Shown piece by piece: positions 43,828-53,075 of a stretch of 64,000 bases of DNA. The translations under genes and the position numbers were made by a program. The DNA comes from Cohnella sp. GTDB taxonomy: Bacteria > Bacillota > Bacilli > Paenibacillales > Paenibacillaceae. Location: assembly GCA_028287445.1 (NCBI GenBank), contig JAQBPQ010000030.1, positions 21,443 through 85,442 on the forward strand, read 5' to 3'. Under the pieces are notes generated by a model, which did no database searches, was not told where the DNA came from, and was given only the letters and a program-made list of their open reading frames with translations. The first letter of the stretch is position 1. Each line of letters opens with the position of its first letter.

Positions 43828-44427
43828 ATGTCACGCTACACAGGTCCAAAATTTAAATTGAGCCGTCGTCTGGGCATCTCCCTGAGCGGCAGCGGCAAAG
43901 AGCTGAAACGCCCGTTCCCTCCGGGACAACACGGCGCGAACCAACGCCGCAAAATCAGCGGTTACGGCCTTCAATTGATGGAGAAACAAAAGCTTCGCCA
44001 CATGTACGGCCTGAATGAGAAGCAGTTCCGCAACCTGTTCGACCGTGCTTCGAAATTGAAAGGGATCGCCGGTGAGAATTTCATGTTCCTGTTGGAAAGC
44101 CGCCTCGACAACCTCGTATTCCGTCTGGGCTGGTCCAACACCCGTGCAGGTGCACGCCAACTGGTTGCCCACGGCCACGTGACCGTGAACGGCAAAAAAG
44201 TCGACATCGCATCCTACACGGTTGCGCCGGGCGACGTTATCGGCCTGCGTGAGCGCAGCCGCAAACTGAAAGCGATCACTGAAGCAATCGCCGGCCGCCA
44301 TCACCTGGCAGGTTACATCGACTTCAACGCCGACGCGATGGAAGGCAAGTACGTCCGTCTGCCAAGCCGCGAAGAGCTGTCCCAAGACATCGACGAGAAA
44401 CAAATCGTCGAGTTCTACAGCCGCTGA
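43828..44427 (+). CDS. rpsD: 30S ribosomal protein S4
   Basis: Primary 16S-binding assembly protein. 199 residues with the N-terminal [32 protein letters not shown] and the S4 RNA-binding domain ([19 protein letters not shown]). It lacks the four-cysteine zinc motif of some S4 proteins, so it is the zinc-free type. AAGGAG lies ten bases before the ATG. Monocistronic, with a strong promoter, a long leader and a terminator. Confidence 0.98.
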   Translation: MSRYTGPKFKLSRRLGISLSGSGKELKRPFPPGQHGANQRRKISGYGLQLMEKQKLRHMYGLNEKQFRNLFDRASKLKGIAGENFMFLLESRLDNLVFRLGWSNTRAGARQLVAHGHVTVNGKKVDIASYTVAPGDVIGLRERSRKLKAITEAIAGRHHLAGYIDFNADAMEGKYVRLPSREELSQDIDEKQIVEFYSR

Positions 44428-44441
44428 TCCATTTAACCCTG

Positions 44442-44473
44442 GCACCTCGATCTTCGGATCGGGGTGTTTTTTT
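44442..44473 (+). terminator. Intrinsic terminator of rpsD
   Basis: CACCTCGATC-TTCG-GATCGGGGTG with an eight-T run. Confidence 0.92.
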
Positions 44474-44493
44474 CGAGAGCGGCCGTAAAACAA

Positions 44494-44533
44494 CAAAAAC
44501 GCCGCTCGCTCCCACACGGGGAGATAAGCGGCG
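44494..44533 (-). terminator. Intrinsic terminator of tyrS
   Basis: On the minus strand CGCCGCT...AGCGGCG with an inner CTCCC/GGGAG stem, followed by five Ts. Confidence 0.85.
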
Positions 44534-44571
44534 GGTGCTTCACGCGCTGTCCAATCCATATTTGCTCTATC

Positions 44572-45831
44572 TTATCCTAACTTAACACGCACAAATTTCC
44601 GCTTGCCCACCTGTACAACATCGCCGTCTTTCGGCTGTACTTCGTCGTTCGGATCGGCCAGCTTCTGTTCGTTCAGACGCGCAGCTCCTTGTTGTATGCT
44701 GCGCCTTGCTTCGCTCGCAGAGGTTTGCAGACCCAGAACCGTCAGCAGCTTCGCCGCCCGGATCATTCCGTCATCCAGCTCGGAAGCCGGCAATACGACT
44801 TCTTCGATGTCTTCCGGCAGCGCTCCTTGCTGGAATACGGTCACAAAATGCAGCTCCGCGGCTGACGCCGCTTCTTCCCCGTGATACATCCGCACGAACG
44901 TGCGCGCCAACTGCATTTTGGCATCCCGCGGGTGAACGGACCTATCGGCCAGCCCGTTGCGCAGCCTCTCCAGTTCCTCTTCGCCAACATCCGTCGCCAG
45001 TTCGTAGTATTTCACCATGAGCTCGTCCGGAACGCTCATCGCTTTGCCGTAGATCTGATTCGGTTCCTCGTCGATGCCGATATAGTTGCCGAGACTTTTG
45101 CTCATCTTGTGGACGCCGTCCAGCCCTTCCAACAACGAAACCATGATGGCCGCCTGTGCCGGTTTGCCGTATTCCTTTTGCAGCGTACGACCCATCAGCA
45201 GGTTGAACTTCTGATCCGTCCCGCCGAGCTCCACATCGCTCTCAAGCTCTACGGAGTCATAGCCCTGCAGTAACGGGTATAGAAATTCATATATACTGAT
45301 CGGCTGACCTGATTGGTATCGTTTCGAAAAATCGTCCCGTTCCAACATGCGCGCCACGGTGACCTTAGCCGTCAAACCGATGACATCGGCCATACTAAGC
45401 GGCGACAGCCATTCCGAGTTGTAAACGACGGTCGTTTTAGCGGGATCAAGAATTTTAAAAATTTGTTTCTGATACGTCTTGGCGTTTCGTTTCACGTCTT
45501 CCTCACTCAGTTGCTTCCGGGTTTCGGACTTTCCGGTCGGATCGCCGATCCTTCCTGTGAAATCGCCAATCAACAGTTGCACTTCGTGTCCGAATTCCTG
45601 GAACTGCCGGAGCTTATGCAGCACCACCGTATGACCTATGTGGATGTCCGGCGCAGATGGATCGAGCCCCAGCTTGATCTTCAGCGGCCTTCCCGTCAAG
45701 ACGGACTCCGTGATCTTGGCGGCCAACTCTTCTTCCGGTACAATTTCGGCCGTTCCCCTCGAAATGACCCGGAGCTGTCGGTCCACTTCCAACTTCTGTT
45801 CCGCAGTCAGACTCTTTTTGCCTTCCAGCAT
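44572..45831 (-). CDS. tyrS: Tyrosyl-tRNA synthetase (TyrZ-like)
   Basis: Charges tRNA-Tyr. About 419 residues from the ATG at 45831; an alternative ATG at 45843 directly abuts the GAGAGG ribosome-binding site. Class I signatures HIGHT and KMSKSLGN are present, followed by the C-terminal S4-like RNA-binding domain. The sequence is closer to B. subtilis TyrZ than to TyrS. No T-box leader is visible in the roughly 110-base untranslated region, although many Firmicute tyrS/tyrZ genes have one. Confidence 0.93.
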   Translation of the reverse strand: MLEGKKSLTAEQKLEVDRQLRVISRGTAEIVPEEELAAKITESVLTGRPLKIKLGLDPSAPDIHIGHTVVLHKLRQFQEFGHEVQLLIGDFTGRIGDPTGKSETRKQLSEEDVKRNAKTYQKQIFKILDPAKTTVVYNSEWLSPLSMADVIGLTAKVTVARMLERDDFSKRYQSGQPISIYEFLYPLLQGYDSVELESDVELGGTDQKFNLLMGRTLQKEYGKPAQAAIMVSLLEGLDGVHKMSKSLGNYIGIDEEPNQIYGKAMSVPDELMVKYYELATDVGEEELERLRNGLADRSVHPRDAKMQLARTFVRMYHGEEAASAAELHFVTVFQQGALPEDIEEVVLPASELDDGMIRAAKLLTVLGLQTSASEARRSIQQGAARLNEQKLADPNDEVQPKDGDVVQVGKRKFVRVKLG

Positions 45832-45938
45832 CGTGCATGACATCCTCTCGATTATACATTCCGTGTAACGCCTTTCCACGTTCGCTCAGGCCGGAGCCCG
45901 TATGTGGCGCCGCTTGCCAGCGGTCGCGAATTTCTCTC

Positions 45939-45968
45939 TTTATAGCACACCCTTTCCGATGAAGTCAA
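45939..45968 (-). promoter_or_regulatory. Promoter of tyrS
   Basis: TTGACT and TATAAA on the minus strand with an 18-base spacer. A TATAAT -10 for the divergent penicillin-binding protein gene lies at 45986-45991, next to it. Confidence 0.7.
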
Positions 45969-46019
45969 CGCCAAGTAAAATGTGCTATAATAATTCTGTT
46001 TGTTTAAGGAGGTTGCTCG

Positions 46020-49000
46020 ATGGATCAAACGAAACAACCCGTTCAAACCCCTCCTTCGCCAAAGCGTAAAAACGAAGGTCTGGTTGTGGCGGGCAAAATC
46101 GCCGGATTCACCGCTTTGTGGCTCATCTTTTTCGCAATATTGGCCGGTTTGACGGCGGCAGGCGCGGTTACGGGGTATATCGCATCGCTGACCAGAGATG
46201 ATCCTATCCGGAGCCAGCAAATGATTGAACAAAAAATCAGCGAAAACGCTCAAACCGGCTTCGTCTATTTTCGCGACGGCTCTCTGATCGGACAACTTCG
46301 GACGGAAGAGGACCGCCGGCCGGTAACTTATGGTGATATACCGCAGCCGATCATCGATGCGGTCGTGTCGATTGAAGACAAAAACTTTTTCCATCACTTC
46401 GGGGTCGATACGAACGGGTTGTTCCGCGCAGTTAAACAGCAGATCTTGAGTGAAAACGTTCAAACGGGCGGAAGCACGATTACCCAACAGGTCGCCCGCC
46501 GGGTATTTCTCACCCTCGATCAAACGCAAAGCCGTAAAGCGAAGGAGATTTTCCTCTCGCTTCGTCTGGAGCGGTATTTGAGCAAAGAGGAAATCATCAC
46601 GGCCTATTTGAACAAAATCCCTTACGGCAACGGTTCTTCCGGCTACAACCTTTTTGGCATCAAAGCTGCCGCCAAAGGTATTTTTGGGGTTGACGATCTT
46701 CACAAATTAAACGTGGCCCAAGCGGCTTATCTGGCGGGCTTGCCTCAGCTGCCTTCCGTCTACTCGGCTTTCACCAGCAAAGGCGGATTCAGTCCGACAA
46801 ACTTCAAACGTGCAATGGCTCGCCAAAAGCTAGTATTAAAACAAATGTTGGAAGGAGGCAAAATCAGCCGTTCCGAGTACGACGATGCCCTTTCCTTCGA
46901 CCTTTATCACTCGTTGGCCAAACCGGTCGAGAAAGCCTACAATACATACCCTTATTTAATGTTGGAAGTCGAACGGCAAGCTTCCGAACAGCTGGTACTC
47001 CAACAAAATCCGGGATTAAAACAAGAAGATCTCAAGAAAAAGCAAAACGTGGCATTAATCGAGGACGCCAGACTGCAACTGCTGAGGGGCGGTTACCAAA
47101 TCACCACGACCATCGATAAAAAAGTGTATGATTTGATGCACAATGTCGCCGAAAATCCCAAAAACTTCTCGCCGGACAATAAGGTCAAGGGCATAGAGCA
47201 GACCGCGGCGGTCATGTTGGACAATAAAACAGGTGCCATTATTGGCATGATCGAGGGGCGCGACTTCCATATCGAGCAGATGAATTTCGCGACCCAGATG
47301 ACCCGCCAGCCAGGTTCGGCCATGAAGCCGATCGGCGCTTATTTGCCGGCCATCGACAAAGGATTGATCCAACCGGCCAGCGTACTCGACGACGCTCCGA
47401 TCATACTCGATAACGGCGGCAGCGCCAAGCATATCCCGAAAAACTCCAACAACAAATACTCGGGTCTGGTTACCGCTCGGACGGCGTTGAACAAATCTCT
47501 CAACACAGTGGCGCTCAAAATATTTTTGAATAAAGTAACGATCCCGGAAGCTTGGAATTTCGCCCGTTCCGTTGGCATCACCACGCTGACCGAAGACGAC
47601 ATGCATGCCCAGACGGGCGTGATCGGCGGTCTCAAATATGGCGTTTCCGTGGAAGAGCTCACGAATGCCTACAGCGTTATTCCCAACCACGGCGTGTTCA
47701 ACGACGCCTACTTGATTGAGAAAATCACCACGTCCGACGGACATCCTTTTTACCAGCACAAGGCCGCCCCCAAACGCGTCGTATCGGAGCAATCCGCCTA
47801 TTTAATGACCGACATGCTTCGAACCGTCGTCACGAATGGAACGGCCACAAGTGTGAAGGCGAATTTCAAACACTTCTCCACCATTCCGATGGCCGGTAAA
47901 ACGGGAACCACACAAAATTATGGAGACGTCTGGTTCCAAGGGTTTACACCGGATATTACGCTCGGTGTGTGGGCGGGCTACGAAAAACAGATCAACGCCT
48001 TGTCGGGCGAAGGACACAACCGTGCCAAGACGATTTGGACCGGCGTCATGAACCTGGTCACGGACTCCAGGCCCGATCTGTTCCCGACCAAAGAATTCAC
48101 GAAGCCGGACGGAATCGTGTCCATGACCGTGTCCAGCGTCAGCGGCAAACTTCCCACCGATTTGACCAAGCAAGCCGGCATGTTGGTCACGGACATATTT
48201 AATCGACAGTTTATCCCGACCGCAGAAGACGATGCGCTCGTGAAATTAAAGTATATTTCGTATGACGGGGTCAATTACGTCCCTCTTCCGCAAACGCCTG
48301 AGGATATGCTGCGCGAAGCGGTTATGGTAAAACGCGAGATGCCGATCGATCAGCTGATTGAAGACCTGAAAGCCGCGCTGGGCAAAGTATCCGCCCAAAG
48401 CCGCCAATCGCTCTCCTATTATTTGCCTGCGGATGCCGGACAAAGCGCGCCCTCCAAAACCGATCCCCGGGTTGAGGACGGCAAAGCTCCGCCGGCGCCG
48501 GCGCATGTCTCAGCCGAAACAGTAAGTGGAACGATACAAGTCTCGTTCACCCCCGTCGGCGACGCCGATGTCGCGGGATACCGGCTTTATCGTTCCGGCG
48601 ATGGCGCCAATTATGAAAAAGTCGGGAATTCCGTTCTGACCGGCGAGGATCCGAAATTCTCAACCGCCGGCACGCTTGGCGCCGCTTACAGTTTTTATGT
48701 GACGGCGGTCGATGTAGGCGGGAACGAGTCTCCCCGCAGCGAAGTGGTCACAAGCGACGGCCTGCCGGCTGCACCGGATCCGAATTTCCCCATACCGGGA
48801 GATACGGGCAATCCGGGCACGTCGGGCGATCCAGGCAGCACGGCTAATCCCGGCAACGGACAATCCGGCAATCCGACGAACGGCCTGTCGTCCCCCACGT
48901 CTCCCATGGGGCTGAAGGCCGAGAGCACGGACTTAGGTGTTGCCCTGAATTGGCAGGACAATCCGGGCTCGGAACGGGTAACCGTCTATCAGATCTGGTA

Positions 49001-49154
49001 CTCGCAGAGCGAATCCGGAAAATACAAACTGCTCGGAACTTCGGAAGCGAACCGATTTGAATATGTTTCACCGTTAGCATCGGGCTGGTACCGGGTAATT
49101 GCAGTAAACGCCGCCGGGGAGTCGCCCCCATCCGCTTCGGCTCAAGTAAAGTAA
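46020..49154 (+). CDS. Class A penicillin-binding protein with C-terminal FN3 domains
   Basis: A 1044-residue PBP1A-type enzyme. A short cytoplasmic tail and one membrane helix (about 22-52) lead to a GT51 glycosyltransferase (EDKNFFHHFGVD, GGSTITQQ), then a transpeptidase with SAMK, SLN and GKTGTTQ. The C-terminus has two fibronectin type III-like domains (about 820-910 and 950-1040) joined by a Gly/Pro/Asn-rich, collagen-like linker (about 920-955). The extra domains probably bind peptidoglycan or partners. AAGGAGG precedes the ATG. Divergent from tyrS. Confidence 0.94.
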   Translation: MDQTKQPVQTPPSPKRKNEGLVVAGKIAGFTALWLIFFAILAGLTAAGAVTGYIASLTRDDPIRSQQMIEQKISENAQTGFVYFRDGSLIGQLRTEEDRRPVTYGDIPQPIIDAVVSIEDKNFFHHFGVDTNGLFRAVKQQILSENVQTGGSTITQQVARRVFLTLDQTQSRKAKEIFLSLRLERYLSKEEIITAYLNKIPYGNGSSGYNLFGIKAAAKGIFGVDDLHKLNVAQAAYLAGLPQLPSVYSAFTSKGGFSPTNFKRAMARQKLVLKQMLEGGKISRSEYDDALSFDLYHSLAKPVEKAYNTYPYLMLEVERQASEQLVLQQNPGLKQEDLKKKQNVALIEDARLQLLRGGYQITTTIDKKVYDLMHNVAENPKNFSPDNKVKGIEQTAAVMLDNKTGAIIGMIEGRDFHIEQMNFATQMTRQPGSAMKPIGAYLPAIDKGLIQPASVLDDAPIILDNGGSAKHIPKNSNNKYSGLVTARTALNKSLNTVALKIFLNKVTIPEAWNFARSVGITTLTEDDMHAQTGVIGGLKYGVSVEELTNAYSVIPNHGVFNDAYLIEKITTSDGHPFYQHKAAPKRVVSEQSAYLMTDMLRTVVTNGTATSVKANFKHFSTIPMAGKTGTTQNYGDVWFQGFTPDITLGVWAGYEKQINALSGEGHNRAKTIWTGVMNLVTDSRPDLFPTKEFTKPDGIVSMTVSSVSGKLPTDLTKQAGMLVTDIFNRQFIPTAEDDALVKLKYISYDGVNYVPLPQTPEDMLREAVMVKREMPIDQLIEDLKAALGKVSAQSRQSLSYYLPADAGQSAPSKTDPRVEDGKAPPAPAHVSAETVSGTIQVSFTPVGDADVAGYRLYRSGDGANYEKVGNSVLTGEDPKFSTAGTLGAAYSFYVTAVDVGGNESPRSEVVTSDGLPAAPDPNFPIPGDTGNPGTSGDPGSTANPGNGQSGNPTNGLSSPTSPMGLKAESTDLGVALNWQDNPGSERVTVYQIWYSQSESGKYKLLGTSEANRFEYVSPLASGWYRVIAVNAAGESPPSASAQVK

Positions 49155-49178
49155 TACCGCGAACGCAAGGAACCACAA

Positions 49179-49222
49179 TAAAACCTCCGACACCGCCCAT
49201 AATAGGCCAATCGGAGGTTTTT
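49179..49222. terminator. Bidirectional terminator between the PBP gene and acsA
   Basis: AAACCTCCGA pairs with TCGGAGGTTT, with T runs on both strands, between two convergent genes. Confidence 0.85.
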
Positions 49223-49249
49223 CTTTGCCATTCTGTGATTAAAATGAGA

Positions 49250-50974
49250 TCAGTCTTCGATGGTGGACAGGTCTCCGGTCGGGAGATTGAGCTCCCAAGC
49301 CTTGAGCACCCGTCTCATGATTTTACCGCTGCGGGTTTTGGGCAATTTGTCCTTGAACTCGATTTCGCGAGGCGAAGCGTGGGCGGACAGCCCTTCCTTC
49401 ACAAACTTGGCGATATCCGCTTTGAGTTCATCCGAAGGCGTGTATCCTTCCCGGAGTGAAATGAAAGCTTTGATGATTTCGCCGCGAAGCGGATCCGGCT
49501 TGCCGATGACGCCGGCTTCAGCCACGGCCGGATGCTCGACCAGCTTGCTCTCGACTTCGAACGGGCCTACTCGCTCTCCGGATGTGTTGATGACATCGTC
49601 GATCCGTCCCTGGAACCAGAAGTATCCTTCTTCGTCACGGTAAGCAGAATCTCCCGATACATACCAGCCGGGGATACGGAAATATTCTTCATATTTGGCC
49701 GGGTTATTCCAGATTTTACGCATCATGGACGGCCATGGGGTGCGGATCGCCAGATTGCCCATTCGGAGGGGCGGAAGCTCGTTCCCTTGATCGTCAATGA
49801 TCCCCGCTTCGACACCGGGGATCGGCCGGCCCATGGAACCCGGCTTCACCGTCATGCTCGGATAGTTGCAGATCATGTGGGCGCCGGTTTCGGTCATCCA
49901 CCACGTATCATGGATCCGTTGGCCGTACACTTTATAGCCCCAACGAACGACTTCCGGATTGAGCGGTTCGCCGACGCTCAGAATATGACGAACGCTGGAC
50001 AGATCAAACGGTTTCACCGACTCGTCCCCTGCGCCCATGAGCATGCGGAACGCCGTAGGCGCGCTGTACCAAACGGTCACTTTATATTTTTGGAGCGTGC
50101 CGTACCAATCCTGCGGACTGAAACGTCCGCCTCGTACGACATTGGTCACTCCGTTCAGCCAGGGAGCGAACACCCCGTAGGAAGTTCCCGTCACCCAGCC
50201 CGGATCGGCTGTACACCAATACACGTCGTCTTCCCTCAGGTCGAGAACATTACGGCCGGTATGGTAATGCTGGATCATGGCGTTCTGAACATGGAAAACG
50301 CCTTTCGGTTTGCCTGTCGAGCCGGACGTATAATGAAGGATTAATCCGTCTTCCCGGTCCAGCCATTCGATCTCTGCTTCATCGGAAGCGCCGGCCATCG
50401 CTCTCTTATAATCGACGATCCCGGCGCCTTCTTCTACGCCATCTCCAAATACGATGACCTGTTTCAAGTCCGGCAAATCCGAACGCGAAACCCGGGACAA
50501 CAAGGAAGTCGTCGTGACGATCACGGATGCGCCGCTGTCCTGCAGGCGATCCTTCACCGCAGTTTCCATGAAGGCTTCGAACAGGGGACCGACGACGGCG
50601 CCCACTTTCAGAATGCCGAGAAAGCTGAAGTAAAGTTCCGGCGTGCGGGGCATAAAGATGAATACCCGATCGCCTTTGGCGACGCCAAGACTGCGGAGTA
50701 CATTGGCAAACCGGTTGGATTGCTTGGCCATCTCCGCGAAAGTATAGCTTTCATCCCTTTGATTGTCACTGTAATGAAGCGCGATTTTGTTTCCTTTGCC
50801 GTCGGCGACGTGGCGATCGATCGCTTCGTATGCCATATTGACATGGCCTGTCGTCGCCCAGGAAAACTGCGCTTCAACATCCTCCCACCGGAAAGACTTC
50901 ACTGCTTCCTCATAGGGTCCCATATTGGAGACCGCCGCCGTAACGGCCAACTTCTCATTCTGATCCAGTGTCAT
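49250..50974 (-). CDS. acsA: Acetyl-CoA synthetase
   Basis: Activates acetate to acetyl-CoA via acetyl-AMP. 574 residues with the AMP-binding signature HYTSGSTGKPKG, WWMTETG, SGDSAYRDEEGYFWF and the C-terminal acetylation loop PKTRSGKIMRR, which contains the lysine that AcuA acetylates and AcuC deacetylates. The ATG at 50974 is preceded by AAGGTG; 38 upstream codons do not match. Divergent from acuA, with a cre-like site in its leader. Confidence 0.96.
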   Translation of the reverse strand: MTLDQNEKLAVTAAVSNMGPYEEAVKSFRWEDVEAQFSWATTGHVNMAYEAIDRHVADGKGNKIALHYSDNQRDESYTFAEMAKQSNRFANVLRSLGVAKGDRVFIFMPRTPELYFSFLGILKVGAVVGPLFEAFMETAVKDRLQDSGASVIVTTTSLLSRVSRSDLPDLKQVIVFGDGVEEGAGIVDYKRAMAGASDEAEIEWLDREDGLILHYTSGSTGKPKGVFHVQNAMIQHYHTGRNVLDLREDDVYWCTADPGWVTGTSYGVFAPWLNGVTNVVRGGRFSPQDWYGTLQKYKVTVWYSAPTAFRMLMGAGDESVKPFDLSSVRHILSVGEPLNPEVVRWGYKVYGQRIHDTWWMTETGAHMICNYPSMTVKPGSMGRPIPGVEAGIIDDQGNELPPLRMGNLAIRTPWPSMMRKIWNNPAKYEEYFRIPGWYVSGDSAYRDEEGYFWFQGRIDDVINTSGERVGPFEVESKLVEHPAVAEAGVIGKPDPLRGEIIKAFISLREGYTPSDELKADIAKFVKEGLSAHASPREIEFKDKLPKTRSGKIMRRVLKAWELNLPTGDLSTIED

Positions 50975-51014
50975 CGTATTCACCTTCCCGTCTGGAAATT
51001 CGACATCTTTTTTT

Positions 51015-51028
51015 CGAATGCGCTTACA
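51015..51028 (-). promoter_or_regulatory. Catabolite-responsive element (cre)-like site
   Basis: CGAATGCGCTTACA (+ strand) matches 12 of 14 positions of the cre consensus TGWAANCGNTNWCA with the central CG kept. It is about 40 bases before acsA. CcpA control of acsA/acuABC is known in B. subtilis. Confidence 0.7.
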
Positions 51029-51033
51029 CCCTA

Positions 51034-51064
51034 GGAGACGTCCGTCTCCGCCACTAGCATTATA
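51034..51064 (-). promoter_or_regulatory. acsA -10 with an adjacent perfect palindrome
   Basis: TATAAT on the minus strand (51059-51064); no clear -35. GGAGACG-TC-CGTCTCC (51034-51049) is a 7+7 palindrome just downstream, at the expected start point. Confidence 0.45.
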
Positions 51065-51116
51065 ACACAGCGACCGCAATACGCGCACAGATTTGCAGGC
51101 AAGATCTTAAGCAAAA

Positions 51117-51145
51117 GGGACAAATTCCGCCGCCTGGTGTATAAT
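51117..51145 (+). promoter_or_regulatory. Promoter of acuA-acuC
   Basis: GGGACA and TATAAT separated by 17 bases. Confidence 0.6.
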
Positions 51146-51158
51146 GACACCAAATCGA

Positions 51159-51195
51159 GCGACCCCTCCGTCTGCCTTGCCGCGCGGGGGGTCGC
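51159..51195 (+). other. GC-rich hairpin in the acuA leader
   Basis: GCGACCCC (51159-51166) pairs with GGGGTCGC (51188-51195), ending about 16 bases before acuA, followed by CTTT only. It could be an attenuator or stabilising stem. Confidence 0.5.
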
Positions 51196-51211
51196 CTTTG
51201 GAGAGATCGGT

Positions 51212-51844
51212 ATGAATCACGTCAAAATTGAAGTTGTGCACGCGATCGAACGTAAAGGAACGTCCCTTGTCGTCGAAGGACCGGTTCCCCCGGATCGGCT
51301 GCGGGCTCTGACGCTTCATCCGTCTTTGGACGCGTTCAGAAGACCCAAGGAACAGCACCAAGCACTGATCGAGATTGCGGGTTTGACCGAGGGACGAATC
51401 GTATTGGCCAGGGAAGACAACGTCGTGGTAGGTTACGTGACGTTTCATTATCCGGATGAGATGGAGCGCTGGTCGGAAGCCGGAATGGAAGATTTGATCG
51501 AGCTTGGCGCCATTGAGGTGGCCGACGACTATCGTTCGGTCGGGCTCGGCAAGACGCTGATTGCCGCCGCATTCGAACGTGGCCAGCTAGACAACGCCAT
51601 CGTATATACGACCGAATACTATTGGCATTGGGATCTGGAAGGAAGCGGACTGACCGTATGGCAATATCGCGAGATGATGGAGCGGTTGATGAAATCGGTC
51701 GGAATGGTTTGGTTTGCCACGGACGACCCCGAAATCTGCGCCCATCCGGCGAACTGCCTCATGGTCCGGATCGGCAAGGATGTGCCGCAGGAGTCCGTCG
51801 AGCAATTCGACCGGGTGCGGTTTCGTCAACGTTTCATGTACTGA
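51212..51844 (+). CDS. acuA: Acetoin utilization protein A, GNAT acetyltransferase
   Basis: Acetylates and inactivates AcsA. 210 residues, the same length as B. subtilis AcuA, with the GNAT core around VGYVTFHYPDE and EVADDYRSVGLGKTLI (acetyl-CoA loop). The ATG at 51212 is preceded by GGAGAG; the frame extends upstream to 51137 without homology. It is followed directly by acuC with no acuB between. Confidence 0.95.
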   Translation: MNHVKIEVVHAIERKGTSLVVEGPVPPDRLRALTLHPSLDAFRRPKEQHQALIEIAGLTEGRIVLAREDNVVVGYVTFHYPDEMERWSEAGMEDLIELGAIEVADDYRSVGLGKTLIAAAFERGQLDNAIVYTTEYYWHWDLEGSGLTVWQYREMMERLMKSVGMVWFATDDPEICAHPANCLMVRIGKDVPQESVEQFDRVRFRQRFMY

Positions 51845-51877
51845 GTGATCGCAGCGCAGAAAGGCAGGAGACGACTT

Positions 51878-53068
51878 TTGAATTCGAAAACCGTTTGGAT
51901 CGATTCGTCCGCCAGCGGACGGTACCGCTTTCATGAAGAGCATCCCTTCCACCCGATTCGTCTCGCCCTGACGGAAGATCTCCTCCGGAGAAGCGGGGCG
52001 CTGGATTCTTCCCAAATGTCGGCGCCGCTTTCCATGGTGGAAGCTGAGCAAGCGGTCCGTTCGCTTCATCGTGCCGATTACGTCGAAGCCGTACGAGCCT
52101 TGAGCGCGAGTAAGCCGGAAACAGCCGCTGTCCGGCGCGCAGCCGAGTATGGCCTGCAAGAAGACGGGGATACGCCCTATTTTCCCGGCATGCATGAAGC
52201 GGCGATCTCCGTGGTTGCGGGTTCGTTGGCTGCTGCAGAAGCCGTCATGTCAGGAGCAGCCGCTCATGCGCTGCACTTGGCCGGAGGACTCCATCACGCC
52301 TTCCCCGAACGAGCGTCAGGTTTCTGCGTCTATAACGACGTCTCGGCGGCCATTGGGCGAATTCGGGAACGATACGGCGGACGAGTGTTGTATATCGACA
52401 CGGACGTTCATCATGGCGATGGCGTGCAGTGGTTCTTTTACACAGACCCGGATGTATTTACTTTCTCGATACACGAGACGGGCAAGTTTCTGTTCCCCGG
52501 CACCGGATTCGCCCATGAACGCGGAGAATCTACCGGTTATGGCGCCTGTCTCAACTTGCCGATGGACCCTTATACCGAGGATGATTCGTGGCTGGAATGC
52601 TTCGGTGCCGCTCTTGAGACGGCTGCGGCAGCTTTTAAACCGGACGTGATTGTGAGTCAACACGGCTGCGACGCGCATGCCTTCGATCCTCTCGCGCATA
52701 TCCACTGCAGCATGCGGGTGTATCGGGAGATGCCCCGGATGATTCGGGAGCTCGCCGGCAGATATACCCAAGGGAGATGGGTCGCGCTTGGCGGGGGCGG
52801 ATACGATCATTGGCGGGTTGTGCCCCGTGCGTGGGGCTTGCTCTGGCTCGAGATGAGCGGCAATCCTCTGCTGAAAACCATCGATGCCGCGCCGGATGAA
52901 GCCTTTCTGCCACAAGATTGGCCGTCTTTGTCTTCGGACAAACGCCCTTCGCACATGCCGGTAACCTGGATGGACGACACCTCGGAATGGACACCTATGC
53001 CGCGACGCGCCGAAATCACCGACAAAAATCGAAAAATGCTGGAGCTCGCGCTACAGCATCTCGGATAA
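51878..53068 (+). CDS. acuC: Acetoin utilization protein C, histone-deacetylase-like protein
   Basis: Deacetylates AcsA, reversing AcuA. 396 residues of the zinc deacetylase fold, with GGLHHAFPERASGFCVYND, YIDTDVHHGDGVQ (zinc aspartate and catalytic histidines), and GGGGYDHWRV. The TTG at 51878 is well spaced from CAGGAG; a GTG at 51845 is an alternative. Lies 33 bases after acuA. It ends eight bases before the convergent mtnN stop. Confidence 0.95.
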   Translation: MNSKTVWIDSSASGRYRFHEEHPFHPIRLALTEDLLRRSGALDSSQMSAPLSMVEAEQAVRSLHRADYVEAVRALSASKPETAAVRRAAEYGLQEDGDTPYFPGMHEAAISVVAGSLAAAEAVMSGAAAHALHLAGGLHHAFPERASGFCVYNDVSAAIGRIRERYGGRVLYIDTDVHHGDGVQWFFYTDPDVFTFSIHETGKFLFPGTGFAHERGESTGYGACLNLPMDPYTEDDSWLECFGAALETAAAAFKPDVIVSQHGCDAHAFDPLAHIHCSMRVYREMPRMIRELAGRYTQGRWVALGGGGYDHWRVVPRAWGLLWLEMSGNPLLKTIDAAPDEAFLPQDWPSLSSDKRPSHMPVTWMDDTSEWTPMPRRAEITDKNRKMLELALQHLG

Positions 53069-53075
53069 AGCTGTT

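Noticed and set aside
45840-46019. T-box leader for tyrS
   Set aside because: No AGGGTGGNACCGCG box or specifier domain in the short leader; only a promoter is supported.
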